DNA of 64,000 nucleotides. Source: a virus. The notes beneath the pieces are model-generated. The model was not told where the DNA came from. It saw only the letters and a list, made by a program, of their open reading frames with translations, and searched no databases. Of the stretch, positions 1 through 8,587 are shown piece by piece. The stretch lies in IMG/VR virus record IMGVR_UViG_3300050014_000073, positions 1 through 64,000 of that record, one strand, 5' to 3'. The translations under genes were made by a program, and so were the position numbers. Position 1 is the stretch's first letter; the number at the start of each line of letters is the position of its first letter.

Positions 1-119
1 TCCCGTTCCGAGACGGGGACAAAGTCTGACAGGCGGACCAGATGAACCGGGTTGAAGCTTTCGCAGTCACAGGACGCAGCAGGCTCCCCGCAAAACTCAC
101 ATACAGGCTCTTGTTGCAT
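1..119 (-). CDS. small Cys-rich protein, partial at window edge
   Basis: Leftward gene that runs off the window after 39 codons. The visible N-terminus holds CEFCGE and CDC cysteine motifs, which suggests a small zinc-binding protein; no function can be named. The ATG at 119 is preceded by AAGGAGAGCAA, the same ribosome-binding leader found before the next genes at 581, 1787, 2911 and 3219, so these genes look like one expression group. Confidence 0.6.
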   Translation of the reverse strand, partial: MQQEPVCEFCGEPAASCDCESFNPVHLVRLSDFVPVSER

Positions 120-224
120 TTGCTCTCCTTGTTTTCCCTCTGTGTTTGGTACGGGCTTGGGACCGTTCTCTTTCGAGAGCCACATTACCTTCAGCCCTGG
201 GGAGAGCTGAAGTGTTGAAAGAAG

Positions 225-581
225 TTAGGGATGGGACTGTTTCCAGCGAATGTTCCAGTCACTGATGATTTGATCCATTTCAACCGTTCCGAGAACCTTG
301 AATGGCACAATAGGTGCAACTATCGCGCAGCAGAAGTGGATCTTCAGCTCCATGCTAAATTTGTTGTTGATCTCAGTCACCAAATCCCGATAATGCTGAG
401 TTGACCAACCTGAAATCATCATAAACCCTTTCGCGAGGGGCTTGCTCAATGCTTGAGCGATAGGTTCCGTCATGTCAATAAACGGACCTGGATGAACCGG
501 CTGCACGAAAAGTGAGACCTGCTTGCCTTGTGACATGACGCTAATCATATTGCAAGACTTGAGTAAGTCAGTAGGGGTCAT
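225..581 (-). CDS. hypothetical phage protein, 118 aa
   Basis: Unrecognised soluble protein. The frame is open further upstream, but the start at 581 is chosen because AAAGGAGAGCAAA lies directly before this ATG and because the upstream stretch holds a hairpin and a conserved intergenic motif rather than coding sequence. Residues are mixed hydrophobic and basic with no membrane segment or clear motif. It lies downstream of a copy of the phage two-box promoter element (711-732). Confidence 0.6.
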   Translation of the reverse strand: MTPTDLLKSCNMISVMSQGKQVSLFVQPVHPGPFIDMTEPIAQALSKPLAKGFMMISGWSTQHYRDLVTEINNKFSMELKIHFCCAIVAPIVPFKVLGTVEMDQIISDWNIRWKQSHP

Positions 582-603
582 TTTGCTCTCCTTTATTTCG
601 TCC

Positions 604-648
604 TCCGCTTTCTTCCCGCTGGACTTGGAACCAGCCGTTGGCGCGTTA
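604..648 (-). repeat. intergenic 45-nt repeat, copy 1
   Basis: Two conserved blocks, TCCGCTTTCTTCCCG and CCGTTGGCGCGTTA on the + strand, separated by a variable 16 nt. The same blocks with the same spacing recur at 1828-1872. Both copies lie just upstream of a leftward gene start that uses the AAGGAGAGC leader, so they may be part of a duplicated 5' control region. Confidence 0.6.
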
Positions 649-660
649 CGAGACCGTGCA

Positions 661-688
661 GGTGGGGGCTTAACCGTCAGCCCCCACC
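661..688. terminator. perfect 10-bp hairpin, terminator-like
   Basis: GGTGGGGGCT and AGCCCCCACC form a perfect stem with an 8-nt loop. No clear T-tract follows on either strand, so it may be a leader structure in the mRNA of the 225-581 gene rather than a terminator. Confidence 0.45.
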
Positions 689-710
689 TATCTCCCACCC
701 GACCGCTCCG

Positions 711-732
711 GGACCGTCCTAGCGACCCGGAG
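711..732 (-). promoter_or_regulatory. box-1 copy of the phage two-box element
   Basis: On the minus strand this reads GGGTCGCTAGGAC, the core shared with elements at 8474-8572, 11781-11795, 41687-41746 and 53232-53320. It points leftward toward the gene at 225-581, as the other copies point toward the gene they precede. Candidate phage-specific promoter or operator. Confidence 0.5.
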
Positions 733-758
733 AGGTCAAGTTTTCGGTGTTTTAGGCG

Positions 759-778
759 TCCCGGGAGTCTTCCCGGGA
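759..778. terminator. short perfect hairpin after the 780-1787 gene
   Basis: TCCCGGGA, a 4-nt loop, then TCCCGGGA: a self-complementary 8-bp stem immediately after the stop codon of the leftward gene ending at 780. Probably ends or attenuates its transcript; no T-tract is visible. Confidence 0.45.
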
Positions 779-779
779 G

Positions 780-1787
780 CTACGAGACCGTGATAGCACC
801 TCTTGCTTGAGCAGTACTGACCGCCCAGCCCACGTAGTCTCGCAGACCGATTGCTTGGAGCGCCTGCTTGTAGTCGGCGAGCGTCATCCCGTCGCGCAGG
901 ACGTTGATAGCTACCATCCGCTTGCCACCCACGCGAACCAGTCCAAGGTTGATGACGTGAATCGTAGCATGAGGCGAAACTTTTGGTGCACGAGGACCAG
1001 CTGCGGGACGCGGCGCTCCGGGAGTTGCAGCCTTCCGGCTTGCTCGTCCTGCCTTGGGAACCTTACCAACGGGCTTCATCAGACGGTCGGCTTTCGCAGC
1101 CCAGTCATATACGTTGCTGAGGACCGTAGGCAGCGTCGCGATGTACTTGACTCCGTCGAGCGAGGCAGTACCCTCTTCATCAGTCACGATGCTGAGAACC
1201 TGCGTGACCGTGGGAACTTCCCCAAGTACCGTTTTCAGCGGAGGGCGTCCGATCATCTGGTCGAGTTCAGCAGATGGGATCAGAACCTCTCCGTTGAGGA
1301 ACTCACGATCAGCGTTGAACGTGATCCGGAACTTTGTACCTGAGACAGCGAAGGCACCATTCAGGTTACCAAGTACCGTCATCACGTCCTGTACATGCTG
1401 TCCTTTCTGAGGAGCAGCAGCGTCCACTAGCGGCAAGCTGTTCTTCATAGCCCAGAGCTTCTCGAACAGCCGGATGGCCGTCGTCAGTGCCTGAGCCTTT
1501 TCACCTTCGGACGTATTGTTCTCGCCAAGAGCCTTCGCCTTGAGCGCCCTGTCATACGTCTTGATCTGGTCACTGTCCAACGGAGCGCCTGCAATCATCA
1601 TCGTGATGTTGTTGGCGTACCATTCGATTGCTAGCTGTAAGCCCAGCGTGACGCTGAGTGCCTTCCATTCGTAGGCTGTTTGCAAACCTGTGAGGTCCAG
1701 TCGGAGGGGCTGAACTGCGATGGGCGGCGGTACGGTGTTGGTGTTCACACCATACCCGTACCCACGCCTTCTACCGAATCTTGGCAT
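780..1787 (-). CDS. hypothetical phage protein, 335 aa
   Basis: Unrecognised. The N-terminus is Arg/Gly/Tyr-rich (MPRFGRRRGYGYG), the middle is a globular alpha/beta region, and residues about 240-270 form an Ala/Pro/Arg linker (AGRASRKAATPGAPRPAAG). This is followed by a compact C-terminal domain of about 65 residues. The linker suggests two domains, possibly nucleic-acid binding. The start is supported by GGAGAGCAAC before the ATG. It is next to a vWA protein in the same direction. Confidence 0.7.
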   Translation of the reverse strand: MPRFGRRRGYGYGVNTNTVPPPIAVQPLRLDLTGLQTAYEWKALSVTLGLQLAIEWYANNITMMIAGAPLDSDQIKTYDRALKAKALGENNTSEGEKAQALTTAIRLFEKLWAMKNSLPLVDAAAPQKGQHVQDVMTVLGNLNGAFAVSGTKFRITFNADREFLNGEVLIPSAELDQMIGRPPLKTVLGEVPTVTQVLSIVTDEEGTASLDGVKYIATLPTVLSNVYDWAAKADRLMKPVGKVPKAGRASRKAATPGAPRPAAGPRAPKVSPHATIHVINLGLVRVGGKRMVAINVLRDGMTLADYKQALQAIGLRDYVGWAVSTAQARGAITVS

Positions 1788-1827
1788 GTTGCTCTCCTTC
1801 TCTACTTACTTATTAGAACTTGATCCT

Positions 1828-1872
1828 TCCGCTTTCTTCCCGTCAGGCTGAGGACTGACCGTTGGCGCGTTA
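1828..1872 (-). repeat. intergenic 45-nt repeat, copy 2
   Basis: Same two sequence blocks and spacing as 604-648, here upstream of the leftward 780-1787 gene. Duplication of a control region is the simplest reading. Confidence 0.6.
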
Positions 1873-1887
1873 ATCATTAGGAGTAGG

Positions 1888-1909
1888 GGGGAGGCTGAAG
1901 AACCTCCCC
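1888..1909 (-). terminator. hairpin after the vWA gene
   Basis: GGGGAGG, an 8-nt loop, CCTCCCC: a 7-bp GC stem located 22 nt beyond the stop of the 1931-2911 gene. Likely 3' end of that transcript; the T-tract is weak. Confidence 0.4.
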
Positions 1910-1930
1910 TTCGATTGTACGTGATGTGAA

Positions 1931-2911
1931 CTACGAGTTGGTGGGTGGCGGTAGGAGTTTGCGGTGAACGGCTTCGACGAACTTGGCTTCGAACTCTCTC
2001 TCAGAATTAACTACGCAGTATTCCCCGCCAAGTGCGACGCAAGCGGCGCGGAGTTCAGCATTGGCGCAGCCCTCTTCGCCAATGTGGATGTAGTCAAGAA
2101 CGATGCCGGAGGCTTTCAGATTTGGGACCCACGAGCTGATTGCCATGCTGGCGCTCCCATCTTCGCCGTCTGTCACCAAGATGAAGTGATGCAGCCCGAC
2201 GACGCTGGGGTGTTTGCGGCAGCAGTCAACGCCTTTCTTGATAGCCTTGAGAATGTCCGTCCCGCCGCCAAGCCCTTCGGCTAGGTTGCCCACGATCGGC
2301 CAGAGCTGTTCGGGCTTGCCGTCGTCAAATCGAACTTCGGCGGTTGACGCGAACGGGATGACGGCCACACGGGAGTTGGGGAACTTTGCGAACCGGGCTT
2401 GCAGTTCACTCTTGGCTAGCTTACGGACTAGCTCCAAACGCGTGGGAGGCTGCTGGTGCTTTTTGCTGAAGTCGACTGCGACTCCGAGGTACGCGATGAG
2501 ATCAGTCCGTAGGATGCGGGCTTTGAGGTCCTCGTCATCTTTGGGGTTGAACGCCGGACCAGCATTCACGGCTCCGACCGGAGCGTCGTCCACCAGTTTG
2601 AGCAAGTCGGACTCGTTGCAGCCCATCCCTCCGGACATGATGAACTCGTTGATTGCAGCAGCAACGCGGGTGCGGACGTCAGCGAGTAGTGCAGCTGGCC
2701 AAAGGTACTGGTCGGTGTAGGTTTGGCCCGTCTTGTCTGCCGCAACGCGCATACCCATCGAACCGCTGACGTCGAACAGGAAGACAATCTTGGCATGCTC
2801 GGTGTAAGTGTCTGAAACGGACTTGAGAACGGAAGTCTTTTGCACTTCGGTTTGGCGCAAGGTCAAGGCGCTACCCATGCTGCCGGAAAGATTCATGTTG
2901 TCGAGTTTCAC
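1931..2911 (-). CDS. von Willebrand factor A domain protein
   Basis: A 326-residue protein with a vWA fold. The MIDAS motif DVSGSM is near residue 47, and a conserved GGTDI and FILVTDGEDG follow in the C-terminal half, giving the DxSxS, Thr and Asp metal ligands. vWA domains bind protein partners through a metal ion; in phages the partner is usually unknown, although vWA proteins often pair with MoxR-type ATPases (none seen here). ATG with an upstream GGAGAGCAAA leader. Its 5' end overlaps the stop of the next upstream gene by 4 nt. Confidence 0.85.
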   Translation of the reverse strand: MKLDNMNLSGSMGSALTLRQTEVQKTSVLKSVSDTYTEHAKIVFLFDVSGSMGMRVAADKTGQTYTDQYLWPAALLADVRTRVAAAINEFIMSGGMGCNESDLLKLVDDAPVGAVNAGPAFNPKDDEDLKARILRTDLIAYLGVAVDFSKKHQQPPTRLELVRKLAKSELQARFAKFPNSRVAVIPFASTAEVRFDDGKPEQLWPIVGNLAEGLGGGTDILKAIKKGVDCCRKHPSVVGLHHFILVTDGEDGSASMAISSWVPNLKASGIVLDYIHIGEEGCANAELRAACVALGGEYCVVNSEREFEAKFVEAVHRKLLPPPTNS

Positions 2912-3219
2912 TTTTGCTCTCCTTTTGATAGCCCTCGCAGGTTATTTAGCGCTTCGATACCTATGCCGATCACGTCCATGTGCGTGGACGTTTCCGGGTC
3001 GGCAACGGCTTCGATCAGCTTACGAGTGTTGCGAATTACTTCCTGCAAGCGATTGAGTTCAGAACTCATGTCCGCTGCGTCCGGTTTCCCGCTTCCGCCT
3101 TTGTACCAGTCACTCACAGTGCAGTCACGCATTGCGCCACGCGCCACTTGCAACCGCTTTTCGCGATCCAGGTAAATCTTTTCGCCTGGTTTCAGATCTA
3201 GCGTTCTAAACTTTGTCAT
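2908..3219 (-). CDS. hypothetical phage protein, 103 aa
   Basis: Unrecognised, largely helical and charged, starting MTKFRTLDLKPGEK. The start at 3219 is chosen because ACAAGGAGAGCAAA precedes it, matching the leader of its neighbours. It ends in an ATGA overlap with the vWA gene, so the two are probably translationally coupled. Confidence 0.65.
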   Translation of the reverse strand: MTKFRTLDLKPGEKIYLDREKRLQVARGAMRDCTVSDWYKGGSGKPDAADMSSELNRLQEVIRNTRKLIEAVADPETSTHMDVIGIGIEALNNLRGLSKGEQK

Positions 3220-3413
3220 TGGATTTGCTCTCCTTGTTTTGTCCCGTTGGCATACTGCTTCCAAGCGCACCTCGTGGCGGTGGGATCTTGCGCTCTGGGA
3301 ACGAGGATGTTTTCTCGCTCCCCTTGAAATTCAAAATTTTCCGTTTTCGTGATGAGTATTTGCCGGTTCCTTAAGAGCCGCACGGCGCTCGTCCTTGCAC
3401 TCGCCGTCTCCAA
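3216..3413 (-). CDS. possible small protein, 65 aa
   Basis: Weakly supported. The frame begins at a TTG, has no good ribosome site, and ends in an ATGA overlap with the gene at 3219. The composition (Arg, Gln, Thr) is not distinctive. It could equally be leader sequence of the 2908-3219 gene. Confidence 0.25.
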   Translation of the reverse strand: METASARTSAVRLLRNRQILITKTENFEFQGERENILVPRAQDPTATRCAWKQYANGTKQGEQIQ

Positions 3414-3914
3414 CTCGCTTGTGGTATACGGCTAACGGCCCGGTTTGCGGTGCGGTCGCTATATATAGGTTGCGTTTGGCGCCTTTCCGGTTTTGGGGTA
3501 CTAGCTTCGGCCTCTCCTGCGCCTAACCCTCGTTGCTCCCAATGGCGTTTGCTAGTGGCTGTCCTAGCCGTCTGGGTACGGGGTGCGGCACGGTATGGGC
3601 GCTGCGTTCCGCCTCACGGTGTGGCTATTTAGTTGTCTAAAGAACTGGGCTCGGTACGGCCAGGGTGGCGTAATACCTAGCGCTCCCGGAGTTGCACCGT
3701 GGCGCTACTGGTACCGGGCGTCCCGCCCGTCCCGCCGCTACTGTCCGTACCGTTTTCATAACCTAATACCTTTATAAACCCTAGCGGGAGGTTTCGGGTG
3801 GTTTTGCGGAACTATTTTTTGAGTTCTAAGCCCTTTGTTTGCAACGGGGACCTGAACTTTGCGAATAAAAGCACATTGCGAAAGTTCGGATTTGACCAGT
3901 TTACGGCGTTACGA
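3414..3914. other. 500-nt gap with no supported gene
   Basis: No convincing gene is seen. The stretch is GC-rich with recurring GGTACGG/CCGTACC words. Near 3557 it has a degenerate leftward copy of the two-box element core (GGCTAGGACA on the minus strand). Near 3765-3790 there is CGCTAGGGTTTATAAAGG (minus strand), which resembles box 1 fused to a -10. It probably holds promoters for the leftward genes at 1-3.2 kb. Confidence 0.4.
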
Positions 3915-4433
3915 CTACGCTCCTTGAAAACGACGACGGACAAACTCCGCGAGAAGCAACGCCTCTGCACGGCCATCATCTTTCTTTCGAGTGAGCATCG
4001 GAGCAGCTTGGGGAAAGAGCATCTGTGCCCGAACGATAGAGGCAGACTTGTCGAATCCAGAACCTTTTCCTAACATCTCCTTCTTCCAAGCCTGCGGTGT
4101 CACTCGCTCTAAAGGCAGTCCGAGAGCTGCAATAATCCCTCTCCAGATCCCAACTCCTTCTCCCATAACGAACATTGAGTGAGTACCCTGGCCTGGCATA
4201 GCTCCTACAAGTTCCAGTCCTACCATTCCTACCGTTCCTTCATTCGCAATATCGATAAGGACTTGCGCCATTGTTCGAGGAAGGTAGACGTGCTGATGCT
4301 TCTTGCCTTTCTTGACTTCAGTGATTGGGGTGTCAACGATCTTGACAAGCTTCTTTTCAGAAGTCAGGACAGCAACAGCTCCGAAAAACCCGGGATCAAT
4401 CCCAACAAAAAGTTCAGATGGTTTCATGTACAT
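3915..4433 (-). CDS. RuvC-like Holliday junction resolvase
   Basis: A 172-residue RNase H-fold nuclease of the RuvC type. It has FVGIDPGFFGA at the N-terminus (first catalytic Asp), a Glu in VGLELVGAMPGQG (second), and a C-terminal KKDDGRAEALLLAEF with the paired acidic residues. Such enzymes cut four-way DNA junctions made by recombination-dependent replication before packaging. AGGAGAAG precedes two in-frame ATGs (4433 and 4427); the second has the better spacing. It overlaps the small upstream gene by 20 nt. Confidence 0.85.
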   Translation of the reverse strand: MYMKPSELFVGIDPGFFGAVAVLTSEKKLVKIVDTPITEVKKGKKHQHVYLPRTMAQVLIDIANEGTVGMVGLELVGAMPGQGTHSMFVMGEGVGIWRGIIAALGLPLERVTPQAWKKEMLGKGSGFDKSASIVRAQMLFPQAAPMLTRKKDDGRAEALLLAEFVRRRFQGA

Positions 4434-4617
4434 CTTCTCCTATAACAAGTTCAGTTTCGTAGGCTTTCAGCTTACGAAGCGGGATGTTGAACCGAGGATT
4501 GACCGGGAACTCCAACTTGCTCTTTCGGGTCGTCCCGCAAAGCGTACAGGTCTGCACTCCATTCTGTGGCCAGCCGTATTCGTGAGTCCACGGAGTTTCA
4601 CAAGCAAAGATCTTCAT
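4414..4617 (-). CDS. small zinc-ribbon-like protein, 67 aa
   Basis: Unrecognised. It contains CTLCGTTRKSK, half of a zinc-ribbon, and an N-terminal Cys that could complete the site. It sits directly upstream of the resolvase with an overlapping 3' end, which suggests co-translation. Function unknown. Confidence 0.5.
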   Translation of the reverse strand: MKIFACETPWTHEYGWPQNGVQTCTLCGTTRKSKLEFPVNPRFNIPLRKLKAYETELVIGEDVHETI

Positions 4618-4822
4618 GTTCTACGTTTCCGTTGCAGTCCCTGAAGTCGCTATCGCTTATACACTTCCACAACCAACGCTTCCACGTTCGCACTGCTGTG
4701 CCTAACCACCTATAGCTACGAAAATCGGAAAGTCCTTCCGGGTAGGCAGGCCACATTTCACCGAACTCGTTTATGTTGTTTGTCACCCAGCTCCCAAGCA
4801 CTGTATAACAAAAGCTTCGCAC
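4598..4822 (-). CDS. small hypothetical protein, 74 aa
   Basis: Unrecognised, Trp/Arg-rich, GTG start. It overlaps the next gene by 20 nt and fills the gap before the coiled-coil gene, which is the main reason to accept it. No motif is visible. Confidence 0.4.
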   Translation of the reverse strand: MRSFCYTVLGSWVTNNINEFGEMWPAYPEGLSDFRSYRWLGTAVRTWKRWLWKCISDSDFRDCNGNVEHEDLCL

Positions 4823-4831
4823 GGACCACAG

Positions 4832-5611
4832 TTAATGATTATCTTGAACATTGCCTTTGACTCCCTTCATTGCATTGCGGAGCGCACGGATAGTCAACAC
4901 CTTACAGTGAATACTGTTCTCCGGCATCCATTTCTCAACTAGCGCCAACGCTTCCTCTATGTCAAGCACCTGCTCCGCAATCGCGGCCTGCAAGTCGTTA
5001 CGTTCAAGTGCTGTCTGCGCTAACGTGGAAGAGAGTTGCGTCCGCTCTACGTTGGCAATCGCGTACAACTCTTTCTGGGTTGCAAGCGTGGCCTGGACAG
5101 TCATCAATTTCTCCCGCATGTCGTCATAGCCTTCCAGCCGCGCCACCCGTCGGCCGTGGTCGTTGTCTTGGACAAGGGCCGCGAACTCATCCGGCGTAAT
5201 AAGCTCAGTCCCGAATAGTTCATGCCGCTGGTAGCGGACAAGATCGGTGAGGCGCTGGTTCACGGTCCCAAGTTTCTCCATCCCTGCCCTCAGAGGTTGC
5301 AACTTGGTCACATCCCAATTTAGAAGCGAACCCGCCAGGTCGGCATTCGCCTTCCTCAGCTGCTTGATCTCTGCCTCAGCAGTTTCGGCGCGCTTCTTCC
5401 ACTCCAGTGATTTGCCCAGGCTGATCCCAGGTGTGACGTTGATCGCCCGGAGTTCTCGGATGACACACAGACGCTCATTAGACTCTTGTGTGAGCCTATC
5501 GATCTCCGCCGCAGCCCGGCACAGAGGACACTTCTCATGCTCGCTGTCCAAATGCCCGATCTGTTGATGCCCATCACGGCACATGTGTGGATAACTTTCG
5601 GTGTTAGCCAT
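4832..5611 (-). CDS. coiled-coil protein with N-terminal zinc-finger-like motif
   Basis: A 259-residue protein. Residues 10-33 hold C, H and CPLC residues that could bind zinc. Most of the rest is predicted helical and heptad-rich (AEIKQLRKANADL, QATLATQKELYAI, LQAAIAEQVLDIEEAL), so it is probably an elongated coiled coil. It is preceded by GGAGG at a good distance from the ATG. A GTATAAT motif at the end of the upstream SbcDC gene may serve as its promoter. Function unknown. Confidence 0.7.
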   Translation of the reverse strand: MANTESYPHMCRDGHQQIGHLDSEHEKCPLCRAAAEIDRLTQESNERLCVIRELRAINVTPGISLGKSLEWKKRAETAEAEIKQLRKANADLAGSLLNWDVTKLQPLRAGMEKLGTVNQRLTDLVRYQRHELFGTELITPDEFAALVQDNDHGRRVARLEGYDDMREKLMTVQATLATQKELYAIANVERTQLSSTLAQTALERNDLQAAIAEQVLDIEEALALVEKWMPENSIHCKVLTIRALRNAMKGVKGNVQDNH

Positions 5612-5647
5612 TTCGCACCTCCAACACTGATATTATCTTAGACTTTG

Positions 5648-5657
5648 ATTATACGGG
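5648..5657 (-). promoter_or_regulatory. GTATAAT junction motif
   Basis: Minus-strand CCCGTATAAT overlapping the TAA stop of the SbcDC fusion. Same motif family as at 13511, 18073, 26288, 26642, 27801 and 36865. Candidate -10 element for the 4832-5611 gene, here with a 36-nt leader. Confidence 0.4.
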
Positions 5658-8462
5658 AAGTTCTCTTAGAGTTGAAATCCCGTCCTTCTTTGTAACTTCC
5701 CAATGGCGATCTGGTTCCAGTTCCGACAAGACGTAAGGTGAATGCGAAATCACGATGACGTGCTTGAACCGTTCAATTACGGAACTCAGTCCCTGTGCAA
5801 AAGCTCTTGCGTTCGAGGCATCTAGTCCCTCCGTAGGCTCGTCCATCACTAGGAGGTTATGAGGAACAAGTGCATCCCGGAAAGCAAGAGCCGTTATCAG
5901 GCCCGCGAGACGCATCTCTCCAGCGCTCTGGTCCTTTATGGATTTCCCCCCATGAAGATTGCAAACTCGGACGTCAATGTCTCCTCCCGAAATCTCGAAT
6001 TGGATTCCAATCTCTCCTTCCGAGAAGATCTCGCTGTATTTAGAAGCTGCAGAGTTGAGTGCCGGTGCTACGACGGAGCACAAGTAAGCCGGGAGCCCAT
6101 CACGTCCTACAACTTTGACACAAGTCTCAAGAAACTGAACTTCTTCTAACCAGGCAAGATTTGCTCTTTCATGAACAGACCGCTTTTGCTTCAGTTCTGC
6201 TCCACGTGACATCTTGGAAGAGAGAATTGTTTCCAGACGCCGACGAGCATCAGCTTGCTCTTTTAGAACGGTCAAACTGCTGTTCAAGGCAGTCAAAGTT
6301 CGTCGCATCTTATCGCTCTGGAAATTATTCGCTTGGATCTTTTCAATGAGAGTTCGACGAGTAGTTCGGTTCTCGTTTTGCAATCCTTCATAGCGTTCAA
6401 GAGTGACTTCTTCACAGGCAATCTTCGACTTGATCTCCTCTTGGTATTTCTCGAGAGTTTCAACGGATACTTTCCCTCCGCAGACATAGCAGCGTCCAGA
6501 GACTTTTGCACTCGCGTCGTACTGTTCCTTAAGAGTTTCGATCTTCGTTTCCGATTCCGTTGCTTTCGAGAGATAGCTTTCAAACTCCTGCTGGTTCTTT
6601 TCCATTGTTGGCTCCAGCGTCTTATTCATTAGGGCGTTCCGACGAATTGAAGCCTCTTCCTCAGCAACGGCTTTCTCTGTCTCGGAAACTTTCTTCGAAT
6701 CAACTTCGGGAGTTGTTGTAAGAGTCTCCTGTATCTCGGTCAGTCCTCTGACAGTCTCTTCAAGAGCGGAATCAAGCGAACGGATTTCACCTTCGGTATC
6801 TTCGACATTATTACGGCAGCGTGAAAGGACTTTCCGGATCTTCTCCTGAGCTTCCAGGAATCGGTCAAGTCCAAGAAGACGGCTGAACAGTTCCTTCCTG
6901 TCTTTCTCGGTTCCGAACACTGAACCAATCTCGCGCTGCCCAATATAGACAGCATTCGTCAGAACAGACCAGGTCAAGTTTGTCAGGCGTTCAATGCGCA
7001 TCTGAGTGGCCTCAGCTGTTCCCATTGAAATCTCACTTCCGTCAAGATAAATCCGCAGCCGTCCAGGACGCCGTCCTCGTTCGATTCGGAGACTTCGTCC
7101 GTCCGGTATCTCCAAACTTTGTGTGACAAGTGCTGGAAGAGTGGACTCCTGACGCGCCCAGCCGTCAAATGTCTGGCCTTTGAAAGTTCGTCCGAAAAGA
7201 GCAAGAAAGGGCAATGCAGTAACGCTTGATTTCCCACTTCCGTTACTTACACTCTCGTCCGGGTTCCAGTCCAGGTTCTTTCCGGTGATGAGAGTGAGTC
7301 CTTTTTGGTCCAGGTTCAGCTTGATGTCTTTGAAACAGAGAACTTCCTTCGCAGTGACCTCTCCGAACTTCAATCCCTGAACGCCGAATACTCCAATTGA
7401 CTTGAGGTACGTCTGCAAATATGCAATAACTTGATCGACTGTCACTCCTGCTGGAAGCACCAGCTTCTCAAGGTAGTCACGAAGAAGTCCCTCGTCGTTC
7501 TTGGTTGTGTCAATACTGGTGGGAACAGCTTGTGGAGCAACAAACTCGGGAACGAGGTGAAGGTTTGCTCCTGGATAATGCTTTTCGCAGATCTTTCTAG
7601 CTGAGGCGAGTTCCTTTGGAACGTCGTTCTCAATGGGCACTGAAATGCGAACTCTTGTTCCCGTCCAGTCTATCGGGGAAAAGAAGTCTTTCTTAGAAGG
7701 GTCGTACCAGCCGGGAACTCGACTGGGAACGAGAGTGACGCAGTGCTTGAGGGTCTTCTCATCGATGTCAAGGCAGAAGATGCTCTTCAGTTCATTCACT
7801 TCGCTCCAAGTTTGGCAAAACGGGGAACCTGCGAAATAGATTGGAGTTCCTTTTCCTCCCTTGGGAACTAATAGTTGTGGGAGGTGAATGTGACCTCCAA
7901 CGCAGATATTATAAGTTTCAGCAGAGAGGTAAGGACGAATGAGACCTTTCCCTTTCGTATAGGTGCTTTGCTGACACCCTTCGACCTCGTTGTGGAAAAC
8001 AAGGATGCCAAAATCGCTAGAAGGGTATTTCGTAGCTTCCTGAGCGGCTGCTGCAAACTCCTTCCGTTGAGATTCCGGATCACGCAGGTATGGAACTAAG
8101 AACAGCCGGACGTGAGGTCCTAGCTTCGCAACTTTCCAACCGTGATCCGCGACAACGTCTGCTCCAAGAGCTTCGATAAGAGTAGCGCAGGACGGTGAAC
8201 CATCATGAATAGTCACGCTGTCATGATTTCCGCGAAGGAAATAAACTCCTTGACACTGTTCCCGAATCCTTCGAACGGATTCAACCAGGAAATTTGTAAC
8301 TCTCTGATCAATCAAAGTTGCTGGACCGTTGGCGCTCCCGACAATGTCTCCCAGATGAACAACGAAATCTGGTTTCAGGGAAAGGATCTGATCGACGATG
8401 ATTTGGCAGCGATCTAAGTTCTCGAGGAAGCAATGCCAATCTCCACTCATGATGACACGCAT
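5649..8462 (-). CDS. fused SbcD-SbcC (Mre11-Rad50-like) nuclease/ATPase
   Basis: A 937-residue fusion. Residues 1 to about 250 are a calcineurin-type metallophosphoesterase (GDWH, HLGDIVGS, LRGNHDS, GGHIH), the SbcD/gp47 nuclease. From about residue 365 an SMC-type ATPase begins: Walker A NGSGKSS, two long coiled-coil arms around the zinc hook CYVCGG, signature QSAGE, Walker B LLVMDEPTEGLDAS. Separate SbcD and SbcC (T4 gp47 and gp46) normally assemble to resect DNA ends and open hairpins; here both are in one chain. It ends in CCCGTATAAT overlapping the stop. Upstream lie a two-box element and the CRISPR mini-array. Confidence 0.92.
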   Translation of the reverse strand: MRVIMSGDWHCFLENLDRCQIIVDQILSLKPDFVVHLGDIVGSANGPATLIDQRVTNFLVESVRRIREQCQGVYFLRGNHDSVTIHDGSPSCATLIEALGADVVADHGWKVAKLGPHVRLFLVPYLRDPESQRKEFAAAAQEATKYPSSDFGILVFHNEVEGCQQSTYTKGKGLIRPYLSAETYNICVGGHIHLPQLLVPKGGKGTPIYFAGSPFCQTWSEVNELKSIFCLDIDEKTLKHCVTLVPSRVPGWYDPSKKDFFSPIDWTGTRVRISVPIENDVPKELASARKICEKHYPGANLHLVPEFVAPQAVPTSIDTTKNDEGLLRDYLEKLVLPAGVTVDQVIAYLQTYLKSIGVFGVQGLKFGEVTAKEVLCFKDIKLNLDQKGLTLITGKNLDWNPDESVSNGSGKSSVTALPFLALFGRTFKGQTFDGWARQESTLPALVTQSLEIPDGRSLRIERGRRPGRLRIYLDGSEISMGTAEATQMRIERLTNLTWSVLTNAVYIGQREIGSVFGTEKDRKELFSRLLGLDRFLEAQEKIRKVLSRCRNNVEDTEGEIRSLDSALEETVRGLTEIQETLTTTPEVDSKKVSETEKAVAEEEASIRRNALMNKTLEPTMEKNQQEFESYLSKATESETKIETLKEQYDASAKVSGRCYVCGGKVSVETLEKYQEEIKSKIACEEVTLERYEGLQNENRTTRRTLIEKIQANNFQSDKMRRTLTALNSSLTVLKEQADARRRLETILSSKMSRGAELKQKRSVHERANLAWLEEVQFLETCVKVVGRDGLPAYLCSVVAPALNSAASKYSEIFSEGEIGIQFEISGGDIDVRVCNLHGGKSIKDQSAGEMRLAGLITALAFRDALVPHNLLVMDEPTEGLDASNARAFAQGLSSVIERFKHVIVISHSPYVLSELEPDRHWEVTKKDGISTLRELPV

Positions 8463-8473
8463 GTATTTTCCTT

Positions 8474-8572
8474 TTTAGCGACCCTAGGACCGTCGCTGCA
8501 TCCTAACCTATGGAAAAGTACCTAACAACCCGTCCGGACGTGTCCTAGCGACCCGTAGCGATCAGGTTTAGG
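8474..8572 (-). promoter_or_regulatory. two-box element plus palindrome upstream of SbcDC
   Basis: Read leftward: box 1 (GCTACGGGTCGCTAGG) lies inside a 32-nt block (8541-8572) identical in reverse complement to 41687-41718. After 19 nt comes box 2 TAGGTACTTTTC (8513-8524). A box B palindrome-like block (GACGGTCCTAGGGTCGC, 8474-8496) lies next to the gene start. The 19-nt spacer holds the palindrome CGTCCGGACG. It probably is the promoter and operator for the SbcDC gene. Confidence 0.6.
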
Positions 8573-8587
8573 TCCCTAATGGACAGT

